DNA of 64,000 nt from Callaeas wilsoni (lineage: Eukaryota > Chordata > Aves > Passeriformes > Callaeidae): positions 1 to 64,000 of the forward strand of contig VWPU01014040.1 in NCBI GenBank assembly GCA_013398955.1, given 5' to 3'. The position numbers and the translations under genes were made by a program. The notes under the pieces are model-generated. The model made no database searches. It was given only the letters and a program-made list of their open reading frames with translations, and was not told where the DNA came from. Shown in pieces: positions 24,824 through 38,565 of this stretch (position 1 is its first letter; each line of letters opens with the position of its first letter).

Positions 24824-27800
24824 CTTAGGTATAAGTTACAGAAAAGTATATTTCTGCGTGTGAGAGGTAGAGAAGCTGGTAATGTACTTAAATTTGCAGT
24901 CTTGAGAATGAAATACTTCTGTGCCAAAGGTGGAACTGAAAAAAAGGAATATTTTTCCCATAAAATGAAAATCACTTGCAGAGGGATGGATTTGACTGTC
25001 CCAGAAAGAAACTTCCAACTTCCTTCTGGCCTGGTCATTCTGTTAACAAGGGAATCTAAAGAATGAGACTTTTTGTCAGGAAAGTGATGAATATTGATGA
25101 TTTTCAGATTTTGCAAGAACTGAAAGGAATTTGACACTGACCTAAAGCTGAGTCACTTGTGTAACTAGTGCTTCTTAACGACTTCAGTCAATGTGTCCTT
25201 GCTTCTGTGATCATGCTTTCTGCTGCCTTGCTTGGTCTCAGCTCTGGTATTATTTTCCCATTTCTGCCTTACAGTATACTACATGAAAGTAAGTCCTTAA
25301 ACTAACATGATGTAAATTATTAGAATTTCTCAGTAGTGATTTCCTGGAAGCTGTGTCCTGTTTGAGGGGTGGTTTCTAGGCTTGTGGTTTCCTTTCTCAT
25401 AGCTAGTCTATGTTTATTATGATGTCAGTGTAACTTATGCTGTGTATTTTCCAGGCAGAAGCTTTTCCCTGTTCTTTCTGATGTATCAGGTGCTTGGTAG
25501 AATAAGCAGTAAATGTGCTTAAGCCAAGCAGTACAGATTTCACAAATTGAAAGCCTTGTGCAAAAACAGTCAGCCTCTGCAGCCCATGGACTGCGGAGCT
25601 TTGGGGAATGGGAGCAGGGAGTGGTGGGGGTGACACTTATGTGATGTGATCCCAAAGCCTGGCCCCTCCACTGCAAGGTGGGACCAGCCACAGCTGCTTC
25701 GGCAGCCTCTGTGCCAGGGAGTCCTGGCACTTCCTGCACCTACGCGATGTGCAGAAGGGCTTTTCTGACTGTGATTGGTTCTGGGACCCTAGCAGCTGTG
25801 GACAAGCAACCTGTCAGTGAACTGGTCAGGTTTAATTAATTACTAGTTCGAGTAATACTGAAAAAGAACTGTTTTGGATTTTCCATAGTCACTGTCAGAA
25901 CAGAAATAGCACTTCATCCTTGCTTTTCAGCTTCAGTTTAACCACATCTAGAAAGGAATCAAGATCTTGCCCTGTCAAATGTACTGGAGTCAAGCAGATG
26001 ATCTTAAAGACAAGTCCATGAGTTGCGCCCACCCGAGTACTTGCCATGTTTCATTTCACGATGATGTTACCTGGCTTTGCACACAGAGTCAGATTTCTAA
26101 GAATAAATGTAAAGGAAAAATCTGGAGTGCAGTGTGCTCTGCTGAGGGAGTAGTTCCTGGTACATCTGGACCAGTTGTACCTTCTTAGTCTGGTTTCCAG
26201 TGCAGCTGTGTGTTAGATGGAACAGCAAATCCTGATAAACTGTTAAAAGGTCTAAGGGGTCAGGTATAGTTTTTGAGGGTGATGTTTTCCTTTTAGCCTT
26301 ACTTTGCAATTAAAGGAAAATGTATCCTATTAGTTATCCCACAGGTGTTAAGGTATTAAATAAATTGTACTGGTTGCATAAATTATATTGAGGTTTAAGG
26401 TAACAGCAATATCCTGAAAAAAAAAAAGGAAAAGCTTAAGGTTTGCATGCTTGAAGAAAAGTCTTCCTCCTTTGTGAGTAATTACTACTCTGCACTTCGG
26501 GGAAAAGCCAATGTTTACATTGCAAAATTAAACACATTTACATTGTCCCAGTGTCATAGAAATATTATACCAATTACCTACTTAAATGCTCAAAAAACAC
26601 TTGGTTTGTACTTTCTTACTATTCTTGTGGTTTAAAATGTTGTTTTCTTATCTGATGCCGTTTCTTTTAGAAGATGCTTGTAAAATCAAGTTTGCAATTC
26701 TACACATAGCAGACTCTACTGTAACTATTTTGTAGATTGTAAAATTGCTTCTAGGTGTTCATGAACCCCAGAACCAGTATGGAATTTTTTACCTTACCTG
26801 AAGATATAGTTGAAAGCACCTGCATGACCTTTAGAGAGGTATCAAGTTTTACGGCAAAATTAAAACATCTGGCAAAGTGTTCTATCTGCTGGTTATTACC
26901 ATTGCCATTTCCTTCAAGAAACCAATTTCCTATAACCTATCCTGTATTACAGCTTTTCTTCAGAAGAGAAGGACAGATTCTACCTCAGGTAATTGTAATC
27001 ACCCAGACCATTTTCATACTGTCTACAAGCCTGAGGGATGTTTTAGCATTCCAGCCTAGCCAGGAGCATACAAGATCCTAGACTTCATCAGCTTGGGGAT
27101 GTAGCTACATGAGAGCTTTCAGTGTGAGGACAATAGGGAGCTGTGCAGCCAGAAAACTAGGAAGACAAACCTGTAGATAACAGGTTTATATTTGTTGTTT
27201 AGGTATCTCTTCTGGACAATACTTGCAGAGTTGCTCAGCTCAAATGGGATTGAAATGCGGTGCAGCCAGGGTACTGCATATCACTGTATGCCTCAGCCTA
27301 CAATTTATTTTAACTGCTAGGACCATTTTTCACTGGTCTGTAATGCTTCTCTTCTTTTATGTTCTCTCCTTTCGCATTCTGTGTCTCAAAGATGGCTGTT
27401 GCTACCCTTTTGCCTGAGGAATGCTGGCAGTCTCATCTCTGAGCTCTTCCACCTAAATTCTTAATGAAAGAGTCTGCAGCATGAGAACAAGTGTACTGCC
27501 TCTGCATCTCCTCTGCCAAGAGCACTGAATTGATAGAGTTGTCTTTCTGTGGTGGATGGACCTTGCCCACTCCATGTCTCTCTGGCCACAGAAAGGTTAA
27601 GTGTCTTAGTTTTAAATACCGTCCTGTGGTTTTGAGGTGTCTGCTATTGGTTATTACCAGTTAGACAAACTGCTGCTACTTTTAAAGCTCCTTTCCCTCC
27701 ATCCCTTGACTTCCCTTCAAAAATACACAAAAAAATAAATGCAAGTATTTCGTGTACTGCTGTTGTTATGAATGCAAACCTTTCAAGACATTCTCCTGAG

Positions 27801-29661
27801 GGAAATTAGCAACACCTTATTCATCAGTGTACTTGATAGTAGTCTCACTGGCATGGGATATGGGGAGAGAGAAACTGTTTGCATGTTTTGTAAGTGGTTT
27901 GTATCAAGAAAAATTGGCATTTGCTTTGACTCTAAGCATATAATTCCTGCATAAATTGCTTATTAAATTAAATGATTAATTACAGTTGGAGCTTTATATA
28001 AAACTGAAGAGTTGCAGAGAGTAAAAGACTTAAAATAATACCTTTAAAGCAGTACATTGCACCTTTTGCAGAGGGAGCTGGAATTGGGCCCCACACTTCC
28101 TGAAGAGTCAGCCAAAACTCTGTGCTTTAATTTTGTCAGCCTTGCTGTATGGTGCTGTCTGTTTGAAAGTAGTTGATTTTTTTTTTTTGAGTTTAACCTT
28201 ACAGTTGCTCAGTACATTTTAAAAAAATATTTTTTGAAAGTGTGTTATATAAAAATCTCAAAATGAAAAAGCACAAGGGAACTTCTAACTGCTTGAGCTG
28301 CATATGCTTAAAGTTTATGAAAAGAGGTATTCAGGGACAGGGTGCAGCGTTGTGTCTCGCATCCTCAACGCAGCTGCTTAGCAGTGATAAGGAAGCAATG
28401 CTCTATTCATGCTGACCTTGTTTCCAAAGAAGCCTTGTCCTGAGAACTACTGAAAATCAGGAAGAATTTCCTGTGACATGCTGCTCGTGTTGGCTTTTTA
28501 AAGGGGAGTAGAATGAAATCTCTGAGCACAACACATACTGTATCTAACCACACAGGATTTCCTGTGCTGGAATGGAAGCTTAGTGGAAGCCACGTTTTTC
28601 TCTTCCTCTTAGTTCATTCAGAAAAACAGAGGTCAGCATCATGAATTGATATGGCTATAGTCACTGCTAAAAGCTAAAATCAGCAACTGCTAAAGGATAT
28701 ATTGTAATGCCAACAGGACTGGAAGGCAAATTTTTTTCCCTTGAACACAATAAGGCCTGTACATATCCTGATTACACTTTTAAACTCTCATCAAAGAAGA
28801 GTTGTGCACTTAAAAATTCCATCTCAGTGAAGGTGCGAAAAATAATGCATATATTGCCTTAGACTTCAGTGTCTTTTGGTAGTAGACTTTGTTGCTCTAT
28901 TCAGAATTAATTAAGCTATAGATGAATTGGGAAAGACACAGAACAACAGTTGGATTTTGCCTCTGAAAACATTGAAAATATTTATTTTTCCTTAAATTAA
29001 ACTTCATTTTATAATACTTTATTTAACTAAATTCCCAGTGTTTTTCCTGTTTGTTGCTTATTTGCAGCATTATCTTCCTGTGAGGGTCTCATTGGGTTTG
29101 AATGGTAAAATCTGAGCTTCCTGCTACAGCCACAATGAAGGCTGGAGTTATGCAATGGGTTTTGATAGGATAGAGTGCATACATTTCTAATCCTGTTTAA
29201 AATATAATCACACTGTTTGCGGTAAATCTTCAGAGAATGAGCTAACAGCCTGTGCTTAATGGCAAGTCATCCAGATGTGCTCACACTGTGCGTGGCAAGT
29301 GCAAGCTCACTTTGCTCCAGAGCCAAGCTGACCAAGCAGCACTCCTGACTCTGCTGTCTGAATGGTGAACCCAGAGCTTTCCTGGTACTCCTTGGCTTGG
29401 ATTCAGTGCTTTCAAGTTGTTCAGACGTTTTTATTCTTCCTGTAGTCCAAATAGTGGTCTGCTCTCATCATGGAATATGGATAAGATTGTGTTCACTGAC
29501 TCATGTTGCTTCTTGTGACTCTGTGCACATCTTCTCCCCAACTACAGCATTCACAGAGGAGAAAGATTAATTCCTCTATAGTTTTTGCTTTTACTCGGTA
29601 GTCTTATTTGTATTGCTTTAATGTTATCGAGATTTGCGTGGGCTCATGCCCATGCTTTTTG

Positions 29662-29792
29662 CCTTTTGGTGGGGGTTTTTGTGGTTTTTGTTTCGGGGTG
29701 GTTTCTTGTGTGGTTCTGTTTGTTTATTTGTTTGTTTTTGTTTGTTTGTTGGGTTTTTTTTGTTTTGATGCGCTTTTTTTGGGTTTTTTTGC
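29662..29792. repeat. Long T/G-rich low-complexity tract
   Basis: About 130 bases are almost entirely T and G, mixing TTTTGG, TTTGT and GGGTTTTTTT units, with a central (TTTG)n-like block at 29719-29750. It is the longest such tract in the window. It produces a spurious, very hydrophobic reading frame on + and a Lys/Thr-rich one on -. Confidence 0.88.
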
Positions 29793-30621
29793 CTAAGAAG
29801 CTGAATGAACCATTACACCTGGAATGGTTCTGCTTCTCTCTAGCAATTCTGAGACATATTACCTTAAAGAGCTCTTTTTCAAAGGGCAAGAAGACATCTC
29901 ATGGCAGACCTACAGTGCTTTTGCTTGATAGAGTCTCCATACTTCTTCATTTTCTTCCACAGTATTCATAACTTGGTACTGCAGGACCTCAGTGTCATGA
30001 GAGCCAACAGCAGGTATGTGTGAAAGGCCTGTATGGGTGGACTCAAGCTGCTTTTAAGCACAGTCCTGTTTGCCATACTTACCTGTTACACATACCAACG
30101 TAGAACTTCAGCTGTTTCTATATGATATCTCTGCAGTTCACGCTTTATTTGAGTCAAGATTTAGATTTGTATGATACTTAGGGGTTACTTGGATCTTGTA
30201 TGTCTCATTTAATTGATTGAATATTTTAATATCAAAGCTAAATCATAAGAGGCAAACTATTAAGGAATTTTTGTATATATTTTACATGAGGACTTTTTTC
30301 TGTGCTACTTTACGTATATTTTGATTGTGTACTTACGTTGAAAGTGACTCCAGAGTACTGTTCTATTCTACAGATGGGTATTTAAACAGTTTGCAGAAGC
30401 AAATAGAACTTGTAGGTCAGAATGTTTCCACTCAATTGGATGATCTTTTAAATAAGGCAGAATTTAAAAGCACTTCTAAACAAAATGCAGTGGGTTTATT
30501 CCTCTCTCTCTTTTCACAATCCTCAGATTCTCCCTGGATAATTATTTGAATAAGCGTTCTACTTATTACTGAGGCTGGGTAGTTAGAGGGAATTTGGTCT
30601 GCTTAGAGTTCACTGTAACGT

Positions 30622-30655
30622 GTATACATACACACACATGCACACATATATGCAA
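30622..30655. repeat. Imperfect (CA/TA)n microsatellite
   Basis: Alternating pyrimidine-purine sequence with CACACA and ATATAT segments, interrupted by TGC. Too short and impure to be very polymorphic. Confidence 0.7.
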
Positions 30656-31696
30656 CTATTTCGAGTTGCGTAGAGGTTGCATTATATTTTACTCAAAACA
30701 CAAGGTATTGTAGGCTTTTAGAGTGACAACAACTTAAAAATACTACATGTCTTGCAAAGCATTTGAGAATTAAGGTAGTTTTTCAACTTTTCATCAAAAG
30801 GATTTTTCTCCTTTGGTTTTCATATCATACTGCATGCTCTACTGAGGGTGAGGATAGTAGCGTACACTGTTCAGCAAGACTGTAGGTATGTTGGCTTAGC
30901 AGGAATAGCTTGGCAACTTAGGGTAGGTCCTAGAAGTACTTCATTGATAGGAATGAAGTTTTCTCAACCATTCCAAGGGTCTTGCTAGTTTGGGCACCAT
31001 TTCCATGCATGCTGTTTCTTTGGTTTCCAAAGGAATCACATATCCATTCACCAGGTGAATATCCTCTTCTGAACAATATTTATAGTTTTGCATAGCACAG
31101 CTGAAACTAAAATGCAGTATTTATGGGTCTGCAGTGCACTGCTCCTCAGGCTACCATTTCTTTTACTTGTCAGTCAGCTATAATAATGCAGCTAAACTTC
31201 AGTAATAGGTTTTACCTCATCTGTAGGATAGCACCTAGTGCATTTATGCTGTATTTTCTGAACCCTTCCATTTTACTAAAACTTAGCTATGCTAAGAAGA
31301 CACGAATAGCCCATGTTTCAATTTATGGCTTCTGGGCTTCTCTTTTGAAATACAGCAAGCAATGCCAGGTACAACTTGGCATACTCTTTTCTGAATTACA
31401 GTTTGGCTTTAGTGTAAAGTTTTGCGACTCTGTACTAAGATAGTGGTAATTATGCTCTGTACCTGCCTTTAAGGAAGTAAAAGTAGTTTTGAAGTGATAA
31501 TTTGCTATTAGCAACAATGAGATGTCATCCCAGAGTTGATAAAACCTAAAGGGAGATATCTGAAATTATAGTGTGTGTAAGCCTGTGTGTGTCATATTGG
31601 CTTAGAGGGAAATTTTGCTATATATTCCTTACCACATGCACTAAATTTATGCAGAACATCAGTCCTTATTACTCTGGTCACTGGCCTTTCTTTCAG

Positions 31697-31715
31697 TGAA
31701 TGAATGAATGAATGA
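31697..31715. repeat. (TGAA)n microsatellite
   Basis: Four perfect TGAA units plus a partial fifth. Confidence 0.85.
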
Positions 31716-33735
31716 GTTGTGAAAAATATCTTTGCATCTGCAGGTTGTGAATGAAACATTGGATTGCATATTACTGTGGTGGCCTTCCTGTGTGGCATTT
31801 GGTTGCTCAGAGACAGTATCCACAATTTCCTTTGATGCTTAATTTAAATACATGCATTTCTTTGTGTGTGGGATCATGTATATGTATATAAATGGGATTT
31901 GTAGTATGAGGATGGCATTTTAAACATATGATCATCTTTTATTATGTTTGTGGTAACCCAGAAAACCAGTTAAAAAATAATTTAGTATATTTGGGATTCC
32001 TATGGCAAGCCTGCTGTATCAGCATTTTGTTGACATTATTTGTGTGTGTGCCTGCTGAGGGCTGCATGCCTGAAGGCTGTGAAGGGGAAGGTGGGACGTG
32101 TGCTGACCTTTCTGGGTATCAGACACACTGATACTGGGTGCATGTGTTTAACGCTTGCTGTGAAGATACTGAAGGGCAGGTACTCGACTGAATATTATTC
32201 TAGCTCACCTTTCTTTGTATTTTTCCCCACTTGTTTGAAGACAAAAGAAATTTCGTTGGAAGCCCAAGACACAAACCTGACAGTTATTTTTCTTCTTGCT
32301 TGTTAAACAGTTTATTACTGTTGCCCATCTGGAAAAGGTACACTAGCATAATTATCTGCACAGGAGAGAAACACTTACCAACACTATGGAATAGACAGGG
32401 TGGAAAGAAGACAGTAAATATTTTAAATTTAATTTTAAGCCTTTTCAGTTTGAAAATATAAAATCATTGCCTTTACTTTGTAGTAGCAATGACTGTTTCA
32501 TGTTGCTTGTAAATAGAAAGATTCAACGATAAGCATGTCAGTCTACTAGCAATTGCATCTGTGCAGGTACTCACAGATGGTTGATGGAAGACAATAGCAT
32601 ATAGGGATTAATAAGGACATACTGCCAAAATTAAAACTGGAGAATATTTTTTTGAATAATAGATTAAATGAGGAAAGAGGAATCTCTTTTTATATCTGCT
32701 GTGATGTGTGTGTTGTGCCCATGCAGAATAGGAAAAGTTGTATTGCTGAACAGGGAGTCTTTGATGTAGGAGCATGTGATAAGGACTTAATTACTTCTTT
32801 GCGCTAACACTTTGTATTGTATTTTCTTTGCATTTTTACTGAGTTGTTATTGCTACTATCAATGAAAACAATTGCTAATCTGTCTAGAAAGTCAATAGTT
32901 TTGATTTAAGTAGACGAATCACCATCTTACATCCATTTCCAATTTCACCACTGGGTGCCCCCATAAATTCTGCAAGGTCCTACACACACGCACACATTGA
33001 TAAATAACAAATGGCAGGTGCAGCTGGTCACAGATGTTACCAGATTTGGCTGTCTGGTCAAATTGATGATGTTGTGTTGAAGCCATGACATGAAATGCAG
33101 TGTTCCCTGCGCATCTTCAGAGAGCTGGTGCCTGTGAGGTGCCAAAACATCTTTGGCAAGCTGGAGTCACAAAGTACACGTGGACTCACTGGAGAAGAGA
33201 AAATTTTAATTACATTCGGGGAGGACAGCATCTTCTGGTAGATTGCTTATTTAAAAGAGATGCAAAAATTCCTTCTAGAAATGTTCTGGTTTAGGAGTAG
33301 TCATTTTACCAAAGTAGTCATTTTACTCAGTCCACAGCTTGCACTTACCACCTTCTCTTTTGGACCAGGCAGGAGGGTAGGCTGCTGGCCACAATTAGTC
33401 ATCACGGATTGCGCTGTGGTTCCTTCTGTCCCAGGGGACTTGCTTCCCCTTGGCTGCCACCAGAATGCTGAGTATCTCACGTCATATGCTGAACACACGT
33501 CTTATCACAGACGCAGATGCACGTGCAAGACACCTGCATGGGCAGATGGTAATCACAAGCAACTTCCAGTTGTGTGCCCAGCTGCGCCTCCTGCCATGGC
33601 TGCTGTGTATCTGGATACAGGAATGCACACAAGCTATGGAACTTAACACTTGTGTCTCCAGAATGTTTTCTCTATTGGAGGAATATCTAGAGCACCACTA
33701 CTGTAGGAAAAAAGTTGGAAGTATCGTGGAAACAT

Positions 33736-34330
33736 GTCAGAAATAGCATGGCCAGCAGGACTAGGGCAGTGATTGTCCCCGTCTACTTGGCACTGGTGAT
33801 ACTGCACCTTGAATCCTGTGTTTAGTTCTGGGCCCTTTGCTACAAGAAGGACATTTTGGTGCCAGAGCAAGTCCAGAGAAGGGCATGGACATGGTGAAGG
33901 GTCTGCAGCACAAGTCTTATGAACAGCAGCTGAGGGAGCTGGGGTTGTTTAGCCTGGAGAAAACAACACTCAGGGATACTGCTCTCTACAACTACCTGAA
34001 AGGAGGATCTAGCAAAGTCAGGGTCAGTCTCTTCTCTCAAGTAACAAGCAATAGGACAAGAGAAAACCGCTTCAAGTTGCACCAGGGTAGGTTTAGATTT
34101 GATATCAGGAAGAAATTTTCCACACTTCTCCAACAAAAGGATTTTCAAGTGTTGGAGCAGGCTTCCTAGGAACGTGGTGAAATTTCCATTCTTGAAAGTG
34201 TTCCACCAAAAAATGTGTAGATGGGGCGCTTGAGGGCATGGTTTAGTGGTGAAGATGCTAGTGCTGTGTTAATGGTTGGACTTGATAATTCTGAGGTCTT
34301 TTCCAACCTTAATAATGCTATGAAAAAAAA
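33736..34330 (+). mobile_element. CR1 LINE copy 4 (sense, 5'-truncated)
   Basis: This 5'-truncated CR1 is in the same orientation as SRGAP1. It starts in the RT C-terminus and runs to a recognisable 3' end (GGTTGGACTTGATAATTC..., then CCAACCTTAATAATGCTATGA). The translated part shows [24 protein letters not shown] and [20 protein letters not shown] (33930-34090), all typical of the CR1 C-terminal region. Against the usual consensus, the stretch before ALYNYLKGG is short by roughly a dozen bases, and the ...ITE/VRHWNR-type segment is rearranged, so the copy is decayed. It ends in an A-run at 34322-34332. Confidence 0.92.
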
Positions 34331-37300
34331 AATTATTTTTACTCAACTGTTCATTTTCTTTCATTTTCCATTATTTTGAGCTATATCAATTTTTAAGAAA
34401 CTTTGAAGAACAGAAATCACAAAAGCTATTTCAATATCACTTTGAAATTTCATATATTTATGTATTAATTTTTATATATGGGTCATATATTGACCTATAG
34501 CAGGCTTTTAATGTCTTCTAGTCTTAAATTCTTTTTATCTGTCCTTTAGACTCTTGTCTAGTTTCTCATCTTTAAAATTATTAAGGTGCCATTTACAGTC
34601 TCTGGAAGAAACAGAACCAGGATTAAGAAGGGGGGAGGAACCCCAAACAAGGTAGTGGTAGGAAATTCAAGAGATCAGAAAGGTGAAGAGGACCTACTGA
34701 ACTTTGAATTTTACTTGAACTCGTGATAGGAAAATAAAATTGCATACTACTGTATTTAACTTGTTAAAGATAGGATGTGAAGTGTGTTCTCTATTTTGTC
34801 ATGAGTACTAAAACCATAATGACATTCTTCAAAATATCTGGGTTTGCTCTGTGAATGAGATCAATGGACATAAATCCATGTTCTTTGCACTTGAGAAGGA
34901 ACTGCTCTTTGGTATATTCTTTTGTTTGTTCTACATATTACAAGAGTTCATGAAAGTTCTCTAAGTTTTCTGGGTTTTTTTTTTAGTTCACAAGTGCAAT
35001 TACTGTTTATTTATGGATGTAGAAGATCTGGGCATGGTTATTGTTGCCTCCAGCTGAAGAGATGCAGTCTCATGTTTCCTTACCTGATGAGAATGTCCTC
35101 ATCATCAGACAAAAGCCTGTTGGAGTGAGAGCCTCCTCTTGCCTTCCTTCTGGCAGCATTTAGTTTTCTATGGATTCCTCATAATTGTTAGGGAGTCTGA
35201 GCTAAAGGAAGAACAATCTTTTTAGTGATAGAAACTATCACTATTCAGTGGGAATTTTTTACAAGCCCCTAAGTGATAAAGAGGGACCCTACCCATACTT
35301 TTTTTTTGCTAAAGACTAGGTGTGACGATCAGACTGTGATCACGGAGGGGCTTTTTCTCCTGATCTCTTGAGACAATGAATCTCTGAACTCAGGCAGCGT
35401 GGAGTGAGGTTTCTCAGTATAGGTTTTGGGACAGATTGACTCAGTTCTTTCCGACGGAAGAACTTCAACCTAGGCTGTGTCATACTTGGTGAATAACACT
35501 TCCCAACAGGCTTTTGAATCCCGTCTTGTTTTGTCTGCCTCTGTCAAGGAAGAGTTAAAAGTTTGAATCATCTTTCAAAATGAACACCTGCCATGTGTAT
35601 CTCAATGCAGGGAGCTGTTTCTAAGCCTCAGATATAGACTGCCAAATACCTTGGTGGGCTAGCTTCCTACCACAGTGGAAGGCAAAAATCTTCATTGAGT
35701 GGTCTGGAAGCACCATAATCTCATTTGCATGATACTATGTTGGAGCAAGTAACTCTTGCTTCTCTACCCAGTCTTCTCTCAACCTAAAGACTTGGAGAAC
35801 TAAATGAAAGCAAACAAATGTGTACTTTTGGATGATGTCTCTTCTATGGTAGAAAATGTCAAAAATTGTCTGGGAAGAACAGAATTATTACCAGGTTTTA
35901 TCAAGAAACAACCTGACCGTCTTATTTAAACAGAGTACGTAAAAACAGATAATCAAACCAACACTCAGTCTGCAAGTGCTTCTATACAAATGTCAAACCC
36001 TTGCAAGCTAATACTAATGGATTGGAGTGTCTGACTTTTAGTTAGGATACCGTAACAGTGAGTATTCCAGACCTGAATATTGATTTATATGGCAGAATAG
36101 CAGAAGGTTACACCTTTGGAATAATGGCTTTGTGCTTTAAGGACAGTGAAACTGGATAGCATTAATAAGTCAAATATATCAACAGGTGCCTCAGTCCATA
36201 TGGATAGAAAATGAGTGAACATATAGCAATTATCCTGGAAATATACCAGCAGTTATAACACAGAATGGTGATAATGATGCAGAATACAGAGGAAAATGAG
36301 GATTGCTGTGATGTCAGAAAACAATAACATCCAAAAAATTTAGTTACTTCTCTGCATGCAAGGGAAAAGTCACAAAAGGTATGATGTGGAAATAATGGTC
36401 AAGTACAGATGACTTTGTTGAAGAACCCACAAGAAAAACTCCGATTTTGTACTGGGTCTTCATTCACAGTTTATATGCTGAAGAATTGTAATAGATGATG
36501 TATTTTAATTCAGTTTTTTCATTAAATGAAAAGACCTCCCAAAAACCCCTCACTTCCCATTATAGTATTTCAGAAAGGAAGTAGATAAAAATGAGGAAGC
36601 AATCAAAGGCATATTAAAAGGAGCAGCAGAAAGGGTAAGATACATAATACACTATGGATTAAACCATGGATTAAGCTATTAAACTATGGCTCCAGTTTAA
36701 TGTGTTCTTTGTAAGTCTTCTACGTTAATAGTATGCTACATATCAGAAAGAGTTTGCTGTATAAATCCATGGTGCAGAATTTATTAAACACTGTATGTAG
36801 TTGTAGTCTCTCTATCTTATAACAAAAGTGACCTACTTAAAAATGTACAGGATACATGGAAACACTTAGGTTCAAAGGTGATTCCAGATGACCTGGGAAC
36901 AAATGACTGTGGAGGTAAATGGGAAATTATGTGTTGCTGAAGTCAAAAAAATAGTTAAGATGATGGAAAAGATGACTAGGAATGACTGAAGTGGCAGCAT
37001 TCTGGAATACATTCTTCCTGGAGCATGCATAGGATTGGGAGGGAATTAGACAATTATTAGCCTTCGTTAGAAATGTCCAGTGTGAGAAGCAGTGATCTTT
37101 AACCTGGAAAGCATCTGCCAACCTGCAAGATTTTTGGCCACCAGTTGAAAAAAAATGTGTGTGCCCAATGAATATGATATAATTCTGACTTACTGTGTTT
37201 AGTTCCTTACTAAGAAGAGAATATTCAATTCAAGTATGAAAACACGTATTTAAGGCTGGAAAGCCTTGTACTGGGAAAAATGTCACCTATTCAAAAACTA

Positions 37301-38224
37301 AATCTTCTTTTTTGAAGAAAGCATGTTTTCTCAGTCTTTCTGTACTTGGTAAGGTCACTTGCTGGACATGTTTCTTAAATTGACTTTTCTTGGTAGTTGT
37401 TAGCATTTCACCAAATTGCCTGAAAATCCTGCTTTATAATAGAGATGGAAAGGAGCTGCTTCTGGTTCTCTTTAGGACAGATCATCAGGAAACAGCTGGG
37501 CTTTCCTTTTAACCTTTTTTTTTTTCCTTAAACTGGCCTCCATTAAGTAATTTTGCTGCTATTTGCAGTATGTTAGTTACATACTGGAATAGTAAAATTT
37601 AGAATACATATTACTTAAATATGAATACATTCATATTTTTATTCCTGAAGAATTTTCTTTGAAAAGCCTGAAACTGTCTTACATTCTTGCACATATATTT
37701 TTCAGGAACAGAGGTAAAGATTTTTACCCTGAGTATTGTTAGGCCGATCTGATCATGCTTATGTTTTTGGATGACACTTCTTCCAAAAGGTAATGCACAG
37801 AGCAGCATGAGTCCATGGCTATCAACCTTGTCATATTAAAAGTGTTTGAAAGAGCTTTTAATCTGCCCCAGTGCACATCAAATAAGCATCGTTAACAATC
37901 ACTGCCTTTAAAGAACTCTTCGTATTCTCTCAAGGAGGTCTAGATGTCTTCCTGATACAAGCAAATTGTGTGCACAACAGTACTCAGTATTTTTATTTGG
38001 AGAATTATTTCTCTTATTTCCAATGAGTTTAGTATATTATTCAATGGAACAAAATTCTTTTTTTAGAGGACTGTCTACAGTCCAAGGAAGAGTTTATTTG
38101 AGTTTTCTGTAGATGTAGTTGTGAAGCAACATTACTGAGAAGTAGGTATATGTGAAGAAGTTGTATATTCGCTTTGCTCGTGAATGTGCAGTTTATCTTT
38201 TCAGTCCCTGTATATAATCGTGGT
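34331..38224. other. Intronic DNA without recognised genes
   Basis: AT-rich unique intron between CR1 copies 4 and 5. No ORF longer than about 70 codons, RNA gene or repeat can be supported. Short local direct repeats such as TATGGATTAA/CATGGATTAA near 36652-36674 are the only structure seen. Confidence 0.6.
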
Positions 38225-38565
38225 ATAATTTAGGTTCCGAGGCATGTCTGGAGGCAGTCTAGTCCAGCCTGTTCCAAGCACCCTGTTAGATGAGGTTGCT
38301 CAAGGCTGTTTGCGCTTGAGCTTTGCATACATCCAAGAATGGATATTTCACTAACTCTCTAGGCAACCTGTTCCCTTGTTTGACTGACATCACAGAGAAG
38401 ACCTTTTCCTTGCAGCTAATCAGAATTTTTCTGTCGTGCGGTTTGTGTCTGCTGGTTCTCCTGCCATCACTCTGCACCTCTGGGAATACCATGGTCTGCC
38501 TTCTGTATGTATGCCTTCCCATTAGGCAGCTGAGGACAACACTAGTGTCTTCCCATGAGTTTCAG
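38225..38565 (-). mobile_element. CR1 LINE copy 5 (antisense 3' fragment)
   Basis: This is a short, old 3'-UTR fragment of CR1. On the + strand it reads GGCAGTCTAGTCCAGCCTG, then GATGAGGTTGCTCAAGGC, CAAGAATGGATATTTCACTA and CTCTCTAGGCAACCTGTTCC. These are diverged versions of the standard reverse-complement CR1 3' region (TCTAGTCCAACC, GGTTGCTCAGGGC, CAAGGATGGAGACTCCAC, CTCTCTGGGCAACCTGTTCC). It contains no complete RT motif. The left boundary is near the 3' terminus; the right boundary is approximate because similarity fades. Confidence 0.85.

Larger units (their letters stand above)
22379..33735. other. Intronic DNA without recognised genes
   Basis: This is long AT-rich intronic DNA. It holds a CAAAA-type tract (23168-23220), a 15-bp tandem duplication (24794-24823), a local GC-rich patch (about 25560-25745), a strong T/G-rich tract (29662-29792) and two small microsatellites (near 30625 and 31697). 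The stretch just after CR1 copy 3 (22379-22640) is somewhat GC-richer and may be an unrecognised old repeat. No exon or RNA gene is supportable. Confidence 0.6.

Noticed and set aside
33260..33646. 128-codon ORF just left of CR1 copy 4.
   Set aside because: No domain, a competing overlapping frame of similar length, and no splice context; most likely chance.
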